From Alphaproteobacteria bacterium (GTDB lineage: Bacteria; Pseudomonadota; Alphaproteobacteria; Rhizobiales; Hyphomicrobiaceae), in the NCBI GenBank assembly GCA_022600345.1, contig JAHZKP010000035.1, positions 1 through 64,000 on the forward strand: 64,000 nucleotides of DNA, in the 5' to 3' direction. Below are positions 38,358-47,345 of this stretch, one piece after another. The translations under genes were made by a program, and so were the position numbers. The first letter of the stretch is position 1. The number at the start of each line of letters is the position of its first letter. The notes beneath the pieces are model-generated. The model searched no databases and was not told the DNA's origin. It saw only the letters and a list, made by a program, of their open reading frames with translations.

Positions 38358-39122
38358 TCAGTCGATGTCGACGTACTTCTCAACATGCCGCCGTAATTTC
38401 ACCGTGTGCTCACATACCAGCCGCCCGGCGAGCACCGCCTCGCGGGCCTCCAGCGCCTTGATTATTTCCGTGTGATCCGCAATTGAGCGTTTCGCTCTGT
38501 CCTTTTCGAAGATCGCCCGGTTTCTAATCGCTCGAACATGTACGAATAGTCCGTCCGTGATGTCGTTGATCAGTTGATTCTTGCCCAAGCCGATGATCGC
38601 CTGATGGAACGAAATGTTGGCGTCTGAATATTCCCCCATCCTGCGCGCAACCGCGTCCTGGCTGAAGTCATCCACCAGTTCATGCAACTGGGCGATCTCC
38701 TCGTCACTGGCCACCTCGCAAGCCAGCTTTGCGGCCATGCTCTCAAGCGCTGCCCAAACAGTGATCATCTCCATGATCTCTGCTTTTGTCTTGCGCACGA
38801 TAAAGATGCCCCGCCTCGCGACGACCTTGACCAGCCCTTCCTGATCGAGCTGCGCCAACGCCTCCCGCAAAGGTGTCCTTGATATCCCAAAGCGCGCCGA
38901 CAGATCCCTTTCGTCCAGCCGCAATTCAACCTTGCTGTCGTAAATGTTCATTTCAGTGATCGCAGCTTTCAAAGCCTTGTAGGCCTTTGCCTTCAGGCTT
39001 TGGCTTTCACCGATCGGCTCAACGGAAATTCGGCTTGCAGTCATCACACGCTTTCGAATTTTCCCATCAGAGAGCGGCGCTTCTTGAACTCCAGGCTTGG
39101 GTTGTTTCGCTATCTTCAACAC
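38358..39122 (-). CDS. GntR-family transcriptional regulator (FCD/FadR subfamily)
   Basis: Up to 254 aa. The winged-helix domain ([27 protein letters not shown]) is followed by a helical FCD ligand-binding domain with the expected metal-site His residues ([28 protein letters not shown]). The start may be the GTG at 39122 or the ATG at 39044; neither has a good ribosome site. A 9-bp-arm palindrome lies at 39170-39190, just upstream, and similar sites lie before tctC and the panE-like gene. It probably controls oxalate uptake and breakdown in response to oxalate or a product. Confidence 0.88.
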   Translation of the reverse strand: MLKIAKQPKPGVQEAPLSDGKIRKRVMTASRISVEPIGESQSLKAKAYKALKAAITEMNIYDSKVELRLDERDLSARFGISRTPLREALAQLDQEGLVKVVARRGIFIVRKTKAEIMEMITVWAALESMAAKLACEVASDEEIAQLHELVDDFSQDAVARRMGEYSDANISFHQAIIGLGKNQLINDITDGLFVHVRAIRNRAIFEKDRAKRSIADHTEIIKALEAREAVLAGRLVCEHTVKLRRHVEKYVDID

Positions 39123-39169
39123 GTTCGCTGAATCACAGATCTACAGCCCGGCTCAATCACATCGCCCTG

Positions 39170-39190
39170 CCTGGTATACCATATACCAGG
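39170..39190. promoter_or_regulatory. palindromic operator of the GntR/FCD regulator
   Basis: Arms CCTGGTATA and TATACCAGG around a CCA spacer, a perfect 9-bp inverted repeat. It resembles FCD-subfamily operators (TGGT...ACCA). It lies 48 bp upstream of the regulator's first possible start, so autoregulation is likely. The function is inferred. Confidence 0.7.
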
Positions 39191-39319
39191 TTCAGGCATT
39201 CACTCAAGCAGTTCCCACACGAAAGGGCTTATAAAAATATAAACCGCATGCGTACTGAGCCACCAACAACGCGCCCAGGCCACGTTTGCAATTGCACTGC
39301 AATTCCGGAACGATGGGTC

Positions 39320-40864
39320 TCACGATGCACCGCCCTCTGCCTTGCTCGCTTTTTTGCCTGACAGACGTCTGAACAGCGGCATCAAGGCGGGCAGGAACAG
39401 CAAGATGATCGCAACAACCATAATCGGACCGGAGTAGGTCCTGGTGAAGAAGATCATCGGGTCGCCCGAACTGATCAGGAGCGACTGGCGCATCGCCGGT
39501 TCCGCAAGCGGCCCCAGAACAATCGCCAGCACAGCGGGAGCAACCGGATAGTCCAGTTTCCGCATCAGGTAGCCGACAATTCCAAACAACAGCATCAGCC
39601 ACACATCGTGCATGTCTTTCGTGGGCGCATATCCGCCGACAAGGCACAGCGTCAAAATGATCGGCGCAAGGATCGTGAACGGCAATTTCAACACCCAGAT
39701 GAATGCCGGGATGAACAAAATGTTCAAGATCACCGCAAACAGGTTGGCTGCATAAAGCGACGCGATCAGACCCCAGACAAAATCGGGATGGCTTTCAAAA
39801 AGCGCAGGGCCCGGCTCCAGCCCCCAGATGACCATGCCCCCCAGCAGGATCGCCGTTGTCGGCGAACCTGGGATGCCAAGCGTCAACATCGGCAACATCG
39901 AACCGGTGCTTGCCGCGTTGTTGGCCGCCTCAGGCGCCGCCACACCCTCCATCGCCCCCTTGCCGAATTTTTCCGGCGTCTTCGACATCTGCTTGCCAAC
40001 GCCATACGCCATCAGCGACCCTGGCGTCGCACCGGCTGCCGGCAGAATGCCCACGAAGTACCCCAAAACCGACCCCATTGTCGTAATCTTCCAGGTTCCC
40101 AGGAATTCACGGATGTTGGTCTTCGTTCTCGCCCATGTCAGCGTCGCCTCCGACAGCATGCTCTTGCCACCGGCCTTGGCATTCTCTTCAACCGTCCACA
40201 GCATCTCGCCAATGCCGTAAATGCCGATCGCCAGCACCAGGAAGTTGATGCCGTGCATGAAGCCGGTAATGTTGCCAAAGATCAGGCGCGGCTCACCCGA
40301 CATGATGTCCAGACCGACCGCCGCCAGCACAAGCCCGATGCAGATTGAGAAAATCGTCTTCGCCAGATCGTCGCCCCCCAGGCCGACGAATGTCGCGAAC
40401 GCCAACATCATCAAGGCGAATTCTTCCGGCGCACCAAACGTCAATGCAACATGCGCAAGCGGCGGCGCAAAGAATGTGAACAGCAGGACCGATATCGTCC
40501 CTCCGACGAACGAAGCCAATGCAGCCGTCGTCAAGGCCTTGTCGGCCATCCCCTGCTTGGCCATCGGCCGTCCGTCGAACGTCGTCGCGACCGCGGTAGA
40601 TGCTCCCGGAATACCCAGCATGATCGACGAAACCGCCCCGCCATACATGGCCCCATAATAGATCGCAGCCAGGAAGATGATGGCGCCTTCCGGCGGCACC
40701 AGAAAGGTGAGCGGCAACAAGATCGCGACCCCGTTGACCGATCCCAGGCCCGGCATCGCCCCGATAAACAGACCCACCGCACAACCCAGGATGATCAATG
40801 TCAGGTTGAAGGGCTGCAATGCGACCGTGAAGCCTTGGCCCAACAGTCCGAAGATTTCCATCAT
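39320..40864 (-). CDS. tripartite tricarboxylate transporter, large membrane subunit TctA
   Basis: 514 aa, twelve or so membrane spans. The signature GLFIGAMPGLGSVNGVAILLPLTF at the N-terminus and AATPGSLMAYGVGKQMSKTPEKFGKGAMEGVAAPEAANNAA-type motif in the middle define TctA. It forms the ion-driven translocation channel of a solute uptake system with TctB and TctC. Position in the oxalate cluster suggests that it imports oxalate or a related dicarboxylate, but family members carry many acids. Confidence 0.92.
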   Translation of the reverse strand: MMEIFGLLGQGFTVALQPFNLTLIILGCAVGLFIGAMPGLGSVNGVAILLPLTFLVPPEGAIIFLAAIYYGAMYGGAVSSIMLGIPGASTAVATTFDGRPMAKQGMADKALTTAALASFVGGTISVLLFTFFAPPLAHVALTFGAPEEFALMMLAFATFVGLGGDDLAKTIFSICIGLVLAAVGLDIMSGEPRLIFGNITGFMHGINFLVLAIGIYGIGEMLWTVEENAKAGGKSMLSEATLTWARTKTNIREFLGTWKITTMGSVLGYFVGILPAAGATPGSLMAYGVGKQMSKTPEKFGKGAMEGVAAPEAANNAASTGSMLPMLTLGIPGSPTTAILLGGMVIWGLEPGPALFESHPDFVWGLIASLYAANLFAVILNILFIPAFIWVLKLPFTILAPIILTLCLVGGYAPTKDMHDVWLMLLFGIVGYLMRKLDYPVAPAVLAIVLGPLAEPAMRQSLLISSGDPMIFFTRTYSGPIMVVAIILLFLPALMPLFRRLSGKKASKAEGGAS

Positions 40865-40965
40865 GGCGATACGACCCAGATAACGTTGGTTGCCTTAAGC
40901 CAGACCGGCCCCCTGATCGTCCCCAGATCCAAACCCGGGTCCGCAACCGGCGGTTTTGCCCAATT

Positions 40966-41499
40966 TTATAGTCCGTAGAAGAATGCGTAGACCGGTATGA
41001 ACAACGGGTCCGTCATTCCCTTGGGAAGCGTTATTTTCAGCATGATCTCAAAGAACAAGAAGGTGACCACCGGCACGAGAACGGCCGTCAGGATCGTCGT
41101 CATCCAGGAATGGTTGCCCATCACTTTGAGGTAGAAAGCCAGGAACAACGGCAAGGCCCCATAGAACCCGATGCCGCCAAATCCACCCACGCCAATTCCC
41201 TCAATCAAGCCGATGCAGATCGTTAGCGCGGCCGCAACCAGGAACACTGGCGCAAACATGCCGGCTTCAAACAGCGGGCCGTCATTATTGGCCACCGGCC
41301 CGATGCGCAAAACCCAGTTCACAAGCACCCAGATGCACGATCCCAGCATCACCGCTGAAAGCCAGAACGGCCAGGCTCCTCCGCCCGGTCCTTCATCGGG
41401 AATCCACCCGATCGGCAATTCCGCGCTCTTGATCATCAAGTAGGCCGACAAGGCCGCAAAGGTGAGCGCCAAAAGTAGCTCAGCCATTCGAACTGTCAT
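40966..41499 (-). CDS. tripartite tricarboxylate transporter, small membrane subunit TctB
   Basis: 177 aa, four predicted membrane spans (about 8-25, 45-65, 82-105, 120-165). The segment SAELPIGWIPDEGPGGGAWPFWLS fits TctB proteins. I use the ATG at 41499, with AGGGA about nine bases upstream, rather than 41520. Location between tctC and tctA supports the assignment. Confidence 0.85.
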   Translation of the reverse strand: MTVRMAELLLALTFAALSAYLMIKSAELPIGWIPDEGPGGGAWPFWLSAVMLGSCIWVLVNWVLRIGPVANNDGPLFEAGMFAPVFLVAAALTICIGLIEGIGVGGFGGIGFYGALPLFLAFYLKVMGNHSWMTTILTAVLVPVVTFLFFEIMLKITLPKGMTDPLFIPVYAFFYGL

Positions 41500-41685
41500 C
41501 TCGCGTATCCCTGCAAACACGCCGGCATGTGTCCTCCTTCAGGCGCAACTTCTCGCCCCGGCAACCGCCCGGTTGAAAACGCCCAACGAAAACTCGAGTA
41601 GTTGTATGGTTCGTAAACCGACGTTGACTGGAATTCTGGTCGGCCGGCCCCGAAGGCCCGGCCGACACAGCTCTATCGAGCGGGA

Positions 41686-42678
41686 TTATTTAATCTCGCC
41701 CATCTTCTTCAGCATCGACTCGTGAACATCGCGCTCTTTCTTCCAGTAAGCCATCAGATCTTCGCCTGATAGGGCATCGCCCTGGAGAGCTTTTTTCTTG
41801 CGATAGGTCTGCCAGTCCGGAGAATTGAAGACCTTCGTGAACAGGTCCTTGTAGTAGGCCTTTGCATCGTCACTCATGCCAGGCGCGCCGACCACGGTGC
41901 GCTGCATGTAGTAGACGAAGTCCTTACCGATTTCCTTGAACGTCGGCGCATCTTTGAACAGACCGATACGTTCATCGGTGAAGCAGGCCAGCGGTTTGGT
42001 CTTGCCGGCTTCAAAGAAGCCAAGCTGCTCGGATGGGTTATTGACCGTTGAGTCAGCGTTGTTGCCGGCCAATTCCTTGGCAACCTTACCGCCGCCTTTG
42101 TAAGGAACGTACTTCATCTCCAGGCCGTAAGCCTTGTTCAGGAAGTCCGTCAGAAGGTTGTCTTCTGACGCCTTGCCCGTACCGGCCATGATCCACTTCT
42201 TGCCCTTGGCCTTTGCGGCTTTCACGAAATCATCAACGCTGTTGATGTCTTTGCGGTCCGAATTCACCCACAGACAAAATGTGTCTTCAGCCATGCGCAT
42301 GACGGGCGTAAAGCTGGTTACGTCCACGCCCAAGCCCTTTTGACGCAATGGCGTCGTGTAGAAGGAGTTCAAAGTGAACATGATCGTGTGATTGTCACCC
42401 TTTTTGCCCTTCAGGTAGACCAGCGCTTCAGCACCCGATCCCCCCGGCTTGTTGACCGGCACCACCGGCACAGGAGCAAATTTTTCCTTGGCGATGACCG
42501 ACTGCATCAAGCGTGCCGCTTTGTCGGCACCGCCTCCTTTACCGGCCATGACGACAAATTCGATAGGCTTCTGCGGCTTGAATTCTGCCAGGGCGGCCGA
42601 ACTCGCACCAGCGACCAAAGCGGTCGCCCCAACCATACCAAGGGAAACTCCCAAGGTCCGTCCACGACGTTGAAGCAT
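41686..42678 (-). CDS. tripartite tricarboxylate transporter solute-binding protein TctC
   Basis: 330 aa. A twin-arginine-like N-terminus (LQRRGRTLGVSLG) and a hydrophobic stretch end at an Ala-rich cleavage site (SSAALA). The Bug/TctC fold follows: KPIEFVVMAGKGGGADKAARL, NKPGGSGAEALVYLKG and VPYKGGGKVAKELAG line the carboxylate pocket. GGGAGG precedes the ATG at 42678. First gene of the minus-strand cluster; the predicted operator at 42808 lies 130 bp upstream. Confidence 0.92.
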   Translation of the reverse strand: MLQRRGRTLGVSLGMVGATALVAGASSAALAEFKPQKPIEFVVMAGKGGGADKAARLMQSVIAKEKFAPVPVVPVNKPGGSGAEALVYLKGKKGDNHTIMFTLNSFYTTPLRQKGLGVDVTSFTPVMRMAEDTFCLWVNSDRKDINSVDDFVKAAKAKGKKWIMAGTGKASEDNLLTDFLNKAYGLEMKYVPYKGGGKVAKELAGNNADSTVNNPSEQLGFFEAGKTKPLACFTDERIGLFKDAPTFKEIGKDFVYYMQRTVVGAPGMSDDAKAYYKDLFTKVFNSPDWQTYRKKKALQGDALSGEDLMAYWKKERDVHESMLKKMGEIK

Positions 42679-42807
42679 CAAAATTCCTCCCTTTTGCGCT
42701 TCTTCGCATTTCCAGCCCCCTTAAGGATTGCTCCCCGGCGGCCAGCGCATTATTCGTTGCGCCTTTATGGGGGCGACAAAATGGTAATGCGGCATTTTGC
42801 AGGCCCT

Positions 42808-42826
42808 ATGGGATATTGTATGCCAA
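42808..42826 (-). promoter_or_regulatory. degenerate operator upstream of tctC
   Basis: Read on the minus strand it is TTGGCATACAATATCCCAT, matching the regulator-site core CTGGTATACCATATACCAG at 14 of 19 positions. It lies between tctC (minus) and the sucC-like gene (plus). The rest of the 42679-43068 gap holds no gene that I can support. Confidence 0.5.
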
Positions 42827-43068
42827 CGGGTGGGGCCGCGCAATTTCTTTTCCGCAACTTCAATTGCAAAACCTCCCTCGCAAACGCACACGGAAACCAC
42901 CGCACCGCAACAATGCGCGGCTCGAAAAAACCGGCTAAGTGATGAGGTGGAGGCAGGCTGAAAGACAAGATCTCGAAATGACCAAGGCCAACAGCCAACC
43001 TCGCCGCGCCATAATGTCGGGCCTTCATACCGCCCCACCGCCACCCAGTCACAACGAGCCTCAGGCCC

Positions 43069-44256
43069 ATGCATCTCCATGAATTTCAAGCCAAGGAATT
43101 GCTTGAACGCTACGGTGTAAAAATCCCCAAAGGCCGTATCGCGGGCACCAGCCAGGAAGCCAGGCGCCTCGCCGAACGCATGGGGTTTGACCGCTTCGCC
43201 ATCAAGGCCCAGATCCGGACCATCGAACGCCTCGCCGAAGGCGGCGTTCGCTTCGCCGCATCACCAGACGGCACCGCCGCAACTGCCGCCGCCATGCTCG
43301 AAAAACCGCTTCTTCGCTCCACGCCCGCAACAACAGCAGAAGATGTCCGTTGGGTCCTTATCGAAGAGGCGATCCCGTGCGCCCTCCAGCTTTATGTGGC
43401 CGTTGTACTTGACCAAGCCACCGGCGAAATCGTTCTACTCACCAGCCGGTCGGGAGGCACTGGCATCGAATCTCGTTTTGCCAATGAACCCGGCCTGATC
43501 ACAAAGACACCCCTCAAGTTCACACCTGACGGCCTTGAAGGTGACTTCGAAGGCGCCGCGCAAAGCCTCGAATTGCCGACAGCCGCGACAACAAATGCTA
43601 TCGAGATTTTCCGCGCGCTGGCCCGCCTGACGCACGAACTTGACGCTTTGCAGGTCGAAATAAATCCCCTCGCCCTGACACCCGATCATGACCTGATTGC
43701 TCTCGACGCCAAGCTTCAGATCGACGATCACGCCCTGTTCCGCCACCCCAGTCTGGCAGCCTTCCGCGATGCTGTTTCCGATGACGAAGAAGACCCCCTC
43801 GAACTGGCCGCCGACCGCCATCAGATCAACTACGCAGCACTGCCAGGCTCCGTCGGCATCGTCGTCAACGGGGCCGGTCTGGCCCTCTCAACGCTGGATA
43901 TGTTGCGAGACTTTGGCGCCAGCCCCGCCAACTTCATGGACATCCGCACGACCGCCACCAGCCTCGACATCGCCTATGGCGTCGGCCTTGTCTTGAGCAA
44001 CCCCAACACCGCCGTCCTTCTCATCAACGTTCATGGCGGCGGCATGCAGCGTTGCGATACCATCGCCGAAGGCATTGCCATAGCCATCAGCAAGACCACA
44101 AATCCACCGCCCATCGTCGCCCGCCTGGCCGGCAACAACGCAGACTTCGCACGCGTGCGCCTGACTTCGTCGGGAGTGATATTCGAAGAGGCCGCCGACA
44201 TGACCGAAGCGGTGAAAATTGCAGCCACGTATGCGAGCAAAGCAGGCTCGGTTTGA
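43069..44256 (+). CDS. divergent succinyl-CoA synthetase beta-like (SucC) protein
   Basis: 395 aa. The ATP-grasp and ligase domains of SucC are traceable end to end: MHLHEFQAKELLERYGV, EINPLALT, the metal-site DAKL, NGAGLALSTLDML and VNVHGG-type INVHGGGMQRCDTIAEGI. Two normally strict glycine motifs are replaced: GGRGKAGG reads RTIERLAEGG and DVGGGA reads DIRTTA. No sucD follows. Catalysis as a normal ADP-forming ligase is therefore doubtful. It may act on another acid, with a distant alpha subunit, or be non-catalytic. Confidence 0.8.
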   Translation: MHLHEFQAKELLERYGVKIPKGRIAGTSQEARRLAERMGFDRFAIKAQIRTIERLAEGGVRFAASPDGTAATAAAMLEKPLLRSTPATTAEDVRWVLIEEAIPCALQLYVAVVLDQATGEIVLLTSRSGGTGIESRFANEPGLITKTPLKFTPDGLEGDFEGAAQSLELPTAATTNAIEIFRALARLTHELDALQVEINPLALTPDHDLIALDAKLQIDDHALFRHPSLAAFRDAVSDDEEDPLELAADRHQINYAALPGSVGIVVNGAGLALSTLDMLRDFGASPANFMDIRTTATSLDIAYGVGLVLSNPNTAVLLINVHGGGMQRCDTIAEGIAIAISKTTNPPPIVARLAGNNADFARVRLTSSGVIFEEAADMTEAVKIAATYASKAGSV

Positions 44257-44331
44257 ACGCACGAATTTCCACTGCCGGTTGGGCCCCGCAGCCTGCCTGC
44301 AACACATAGCCTTTTGACCCGCGAGCAAGTG

Positions 44332-44350
44332 CTGGTATACCGGCGGCCAA
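44332..44350 (+). promoter_or_regulatory. candidate operator upstream of the panE-like gene
   Basis: CTGGTATACC, a perfect half of the 39170-39190 palindrome, followed by a poorer second half (13 of 19 overall). It lies 34 bp before the panE-like start. Suggests control by the GntR/FCD regulator. Confidence 0.5.
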
Positions 44351-44383
44351 ACAACAAGAACAAGATGAGGGGAGCGAATTCGT

Positions 44384-45391
44384 ATGAAGGTCTGTGTTTA
44401 TGGTGCCGGCGCAATCGGCGCGCATCTTGCCGTGCTTCTGCACGGTGCCGGAGTTGACGTTTCCGTCATCGCGCGTGGTCCACATCTGGAAGCGATCAAG
44501 GAAAACGGACTCAAACTGATAATTGGCGGTCAGGAAAAACTCGCCCGCCTGCCCGCCGCAAAAGACCCCACCGACCTGGGCCCCCAGGATTATGTGATCG
44601 TCGCAGTCAAGTCCCACCAGGCCTGGGATGCCGCCGAACACATGTTGCCATTGCTTGGCCCTGAGACCCACGTCGTCACCGCGCAGAACGGTGTGCCATG
44701 GTGGTATTTCTACGGCTTGAAGGGCCCTTGGGAAAACAAGCAACTCGATAGTGTCGACCCCGAAGCGCGCCAGTGGAATCTGATTGGCCCCCAACGAGCC
44801 ATCGGCTGCACTGTCTACCCCGCGGCTGAAATAACTCAGCCCGGTGTCATCACGCACACCTATGGCGACCGCTATAATCTGGGCGAACCAAGTGGCGAAA
44901 AAAGCCAACGCGTCATGGCGCTTGCAGCAGCCCTTGAAGCCGCCGACTTGAAATGTCGTGTCTACGACCAGATCCGCGATGACATCTGGCTGAAACTGTG
45001 GGGCAATCTATGCTTCAATCCGATCTCGGCGCTAACCCACGCCACCCTCGATATCGTCGCGACCGACCCGGGCACGCGCAGAATCGCCCACGCCATGATG
45101 ACTGAAGCAGAAACCCTCGCCCGCAAGATGGGTATCGACTTCCGCGTTGACATTGAGCGGCGCATCAATGGTGCGGCCTCGGTTGGTGCCCACCGCACCT
45201 CAATGCTTCAAGACCTTGAAAAGGGGCGCAAACTGGAGCTTGACGCCCTATTGACCGCGGTTCAGGAAATGGGCCGGTTGGTCGAAGTTCCAACACCCAT
45301 GATCGACACAGTGCTGGCGCTCACCCAACAGATGGGTCGCTTTGCCGGTGTCTATCCTGTCTTCCCTGAATTGGAAGGCGGCATGATTTAG
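44384..45391 (+). CDS. ketopantoate reductase-like (ApbA/PanE family) protein
   Basis: 335 aa NADP(H)-dependent reductase. The N-terminal Rossmann motif MKVCVYGAGAIGAHLA, the segment VIVAVKSHQAWDAAEHMLPLLG, and the C-terminal helical domain with KLWGNLCFNPISALTHATLD fit the family. GGGGAG precedes the ATG. Placement beside the oxalate cluster and a shared operator-like site suggest that it reduces a small 2-oxo acid rather than serving in pantothenate synthesis. An intrinsic terminator follows. Confidence 0.82.
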   Translation: MKVCVYGAGAIGAHLAVLLHGAGVDVSVIARGPHLEAIKENGLKLIIGGQEKLARLPAAKDPTDLGPQDYVIVAVKSHQAWDAAEHMLPLLGPETHVVTAQNGVPWWYFYGLKGPWENKQLDSVDPEARQWNLIGPQRAIGCTVYPAAEITQPGVITHTYGDRYNLGEPSGEKSQRVMALAAALEAADLKCRVYDQIRDDIWLKLWGNLCFNPISALTHATLDIVATDPGTRRIAHAMMTEAETLARKMGIDFRVDIERRINGAASVGAHRTSMLQDLEKGRKLELDALLTAVQEMGRLVEVPTPMIDTVLALTQQMGRFAGVYPVFPELEGGMI

Positions 45392-45444
45392 AGAGGTTCT
45401 GGGCAAGCAGCCCGCAAGACCCGCACATCCAAATTGACCCACTC

Positions 45445-45480
45445 AAAAGACCGGCGGCTTATCAGCCCCGGTCTTTTTTC
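45445..45480 (+). terminator. intrinsic terminator after the panE-like gene
   Basis: Stem AAAAGACCGG / CCGGTCTTTT with a 13-base loop, followed by a T-run (T6 overlapping the stem end), 53 bp after the stop codon. Confidence 0.85.
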
Positions 45481-46189
45481 TTGTCTGCATCCATGTGCCC
45501 GATTGCTCCCTTCGCAGCGCAGCACAAGACCCCTTGACGCCACCCAAGAGAAAACTGAACACTTCTCAAATTTACCTCCGGCCCAGCGCGGGCGGGCCTT
45601 CCGTCATCGGACCTTCACTGCCCCACCTGGTGCCACCCTAACGCCTTGTTTCACCGGTTATTTCGCCGCAAGCTAAAGTGCATACCCGCCCAACGAAATC
45701 CCCATAGAGATGTTGCAAAACTGTCATACCAATGCATTGCCTCCTAACAACTTTACCTGTGGAATAAGCTCGCCAAAAACGCCGCACCACCGCACTGCAA
45801 CGGCGACGCCCGAACGGGATCTGGTAAGCAAGTATCTGGAAAAAAGAGAAATATCCACTTTTACAGACAATTGCCCCACCGCCTTAAGGTTGCGACGCAC
45901 AATGCCCTCGCCGATGCCATGAAACCTTCTCGCAACACACCAAACGAAGTACGAAAAAAGTCGCAAAATTCATAGCACTGTTAAGCGAAAATGCGCACTT
46001 GTTTCCGCCAGCGATAAAGGTCAGGTTCTCCACCGACGACGCGTTGAGCAGCCGGCGCTTGAGGGCAAACTGGCGACAGCCGCTCACCGTGTCTCGAATA
46101 AAAATTGCCCATGGTGGAGCCGTCGAACCAACGACAACTCCTCGTCAGTTCAGATAACCACGGGCAGCATATGCGGGGGTACACCTAAG
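45481..46189. other. 700-bp gene-poor region
   Basis: No supported gene. The left half is AT-richer than the neighbours; the right half (about 45990-46189) is GC-rich. Short frames exist (45710-45922 plus; 45981-46184 minus) without ribosome sites or family matches. No tRNA, RNase P, SRP or tmRNA signature was recognised. A plus-strand terminator closes the region. Confidence 0.4.
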
Positions 46190-46227
46190 GGGTCGCTGGC
46201 AATTCGCTAGCGACCCTATTTATTTTC
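46190..46227 (+). terminator. intrinsic terminator with no assigned gene
   Basis: Stem GGGTCGCT (46190-46197) / AGCGACCC (46209-46216), then TATTTATTTT. On the plus strand it is preceded by 700 bp without a gene. It could also serve the minus-strand exporter gene from the other side, but the T-rich side faces plus-strand transcription. Confidence 0.65.
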
Positions 46228-46271
46228 CCAACCGTCAAGCCACCTTGCTTCCAATCAAACCCTGACACTTT

Positions 46272-47252
46272 CTAAAGCGGCCGCACCTCGTCGGCGGGCT
46301 TGCCAGGGTCCTGACTAATCGCGGCTTCCCGGCGCGTAATGTAGGCCGAGGCCGCAAAGATGATCAGCGCCCCAACCCACGTCCAGCCATCGATCAACTC
46401 ACCGAACGCGACATAGCCCAGCACCACGACGATCGGCAGTCGAACGAATTTTAACGTCATCACCAGCGAAGCTTCGGCAACCGAATACCCCCTGACAAGC
46501 GCCATGTGCCCGAGTACGGCGGCAAGACCCATTGCCACCAGGTACGGCCATAACCAAACTGGCGGCCACTCCCAAACCATCAGCGCCGGGACCAGCGACA
46601 GCGGCGTCAACATCAGGTTGGTGACAAACACCACCCGGTCAGCGTCATCTTCCCGGGTCAGCCGCCTGACCAGCGGACCAATCACTCCGACCGCCAACGC
46701 AGCAACCAACGCGGCCATCTGCCCGGCCCCCAACGTCGCCATCGTCGGCCGCAAGATGACCATTGCCCCGAAAAAGCCGATGCCCAGCGCCAACCAGCGC
46801 CGATAGCGAACCCGCTCGCCCAGCAGCAAAATCGCGAAGACGGTTCCAAACAGCGGCGACAGAAAACTGATGGCGGTAATCTCGCCAATGGGTATCAACG
46901 CGGCAGCATGAAACATTGCCGTAATGGCAACGAAGCTCAGCGCCACCCGCACACTGTAAAGTCGGAGATTTCTCGTCCTGACAAGCGACAGTCCCCGCCA
47001 CCAAAACAATGGCAACATCCACATCACGCAGAAAGCATTGCGAAAGAAGGCAAGTTGTAGAGGGTCCATGCCCTCAAGCGCCGCGAAACGGCTGATCGTT
47101 ATCAAAACGGCCAGAAAGGTCATCGCAGCCAGCACCCACAACGCACCCATGATTGGATTGTGGCCACCGCCCGAGCCACCACCCAGGCCACCGCTTGCGG
47201 TAACCTGCTTGCGAATAAAATCCAACATCTGAGGCCCGCGCCGGCCTATCAT
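46272..47252 (-). CDS. EamA/DMT-family transporter
   Basis: 326 aa with ten predicted membrane spans in two EamA repeats (about 35-165 and 180-305). FFRNAFCVMWMLPLF, ITAISFLSPLFGTVFAILLLGERV and LMVTLKFVRLP-like EASLVMTLKFVRLPIVVVLGYVAFGE are typical of drug/metabolite exporters of the RarD/YdcZ-like kind. A Gly-rich N-terminal stretch (20-31) is unusual. An alternative start is the ATG at 47228. Substrate unknown; single-gene unit. Confidence 0.85.
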   Translation of the reverse strand: MIGRRGPQMLDFIRKQVTASGGLGGGSGGGHNPIMGALWVLAAMTFLAVLITISRFAALEGMDPLQLAFFRNAFCVMWMLPLFWWRGLSLVRTRNLRLYSVRVALSFVAITAMFHAAALIPIGEITAISFLSPLFGTVFAILLLGERVRYRRWLALGIGFFGAMVILRPTMATLGAGQMAALVAALAVGVIGPLVRRLTREDDADRVVFVTNLMLTPLSLVPALMVWEWPPVWLWPYLVAMGLAAVLGHMALVRGYSVAEASLVMTLKFVRLPIVVVLGYVAFGELIDGWTWVGALIIFAASAYITRREAAISQDPGKPADEVRPL

Positions 47253-47345
47253 GAAAATCGATCCATCGCCCCAAGCCCCGCTTCCATTCGGCTCATGTGG
47301 GTCCCCCTGCGTTTTCCCATGCCACTGCCGGGGCCGCGATAGCCA

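Noticed and set aside
42340..42942. 200-codon plus-strand frame upstream of the sucC-like gene
   Set aside because: Half of it is antisense to tctC, and the remainder has no ribosome site or recognisable domain.
45710..45922. 70-codon plus-strand frame in the empty region
   Set aside because: No ribosome site, unusual composition and no similarity to any family I know.
46072..46216. Possible tmRNA or other housekeeping RNA before the 46190 terminator
   Set aside because: No CCA-ended tRNA-like arm, SRP loop or RNase P core could be found by eye.
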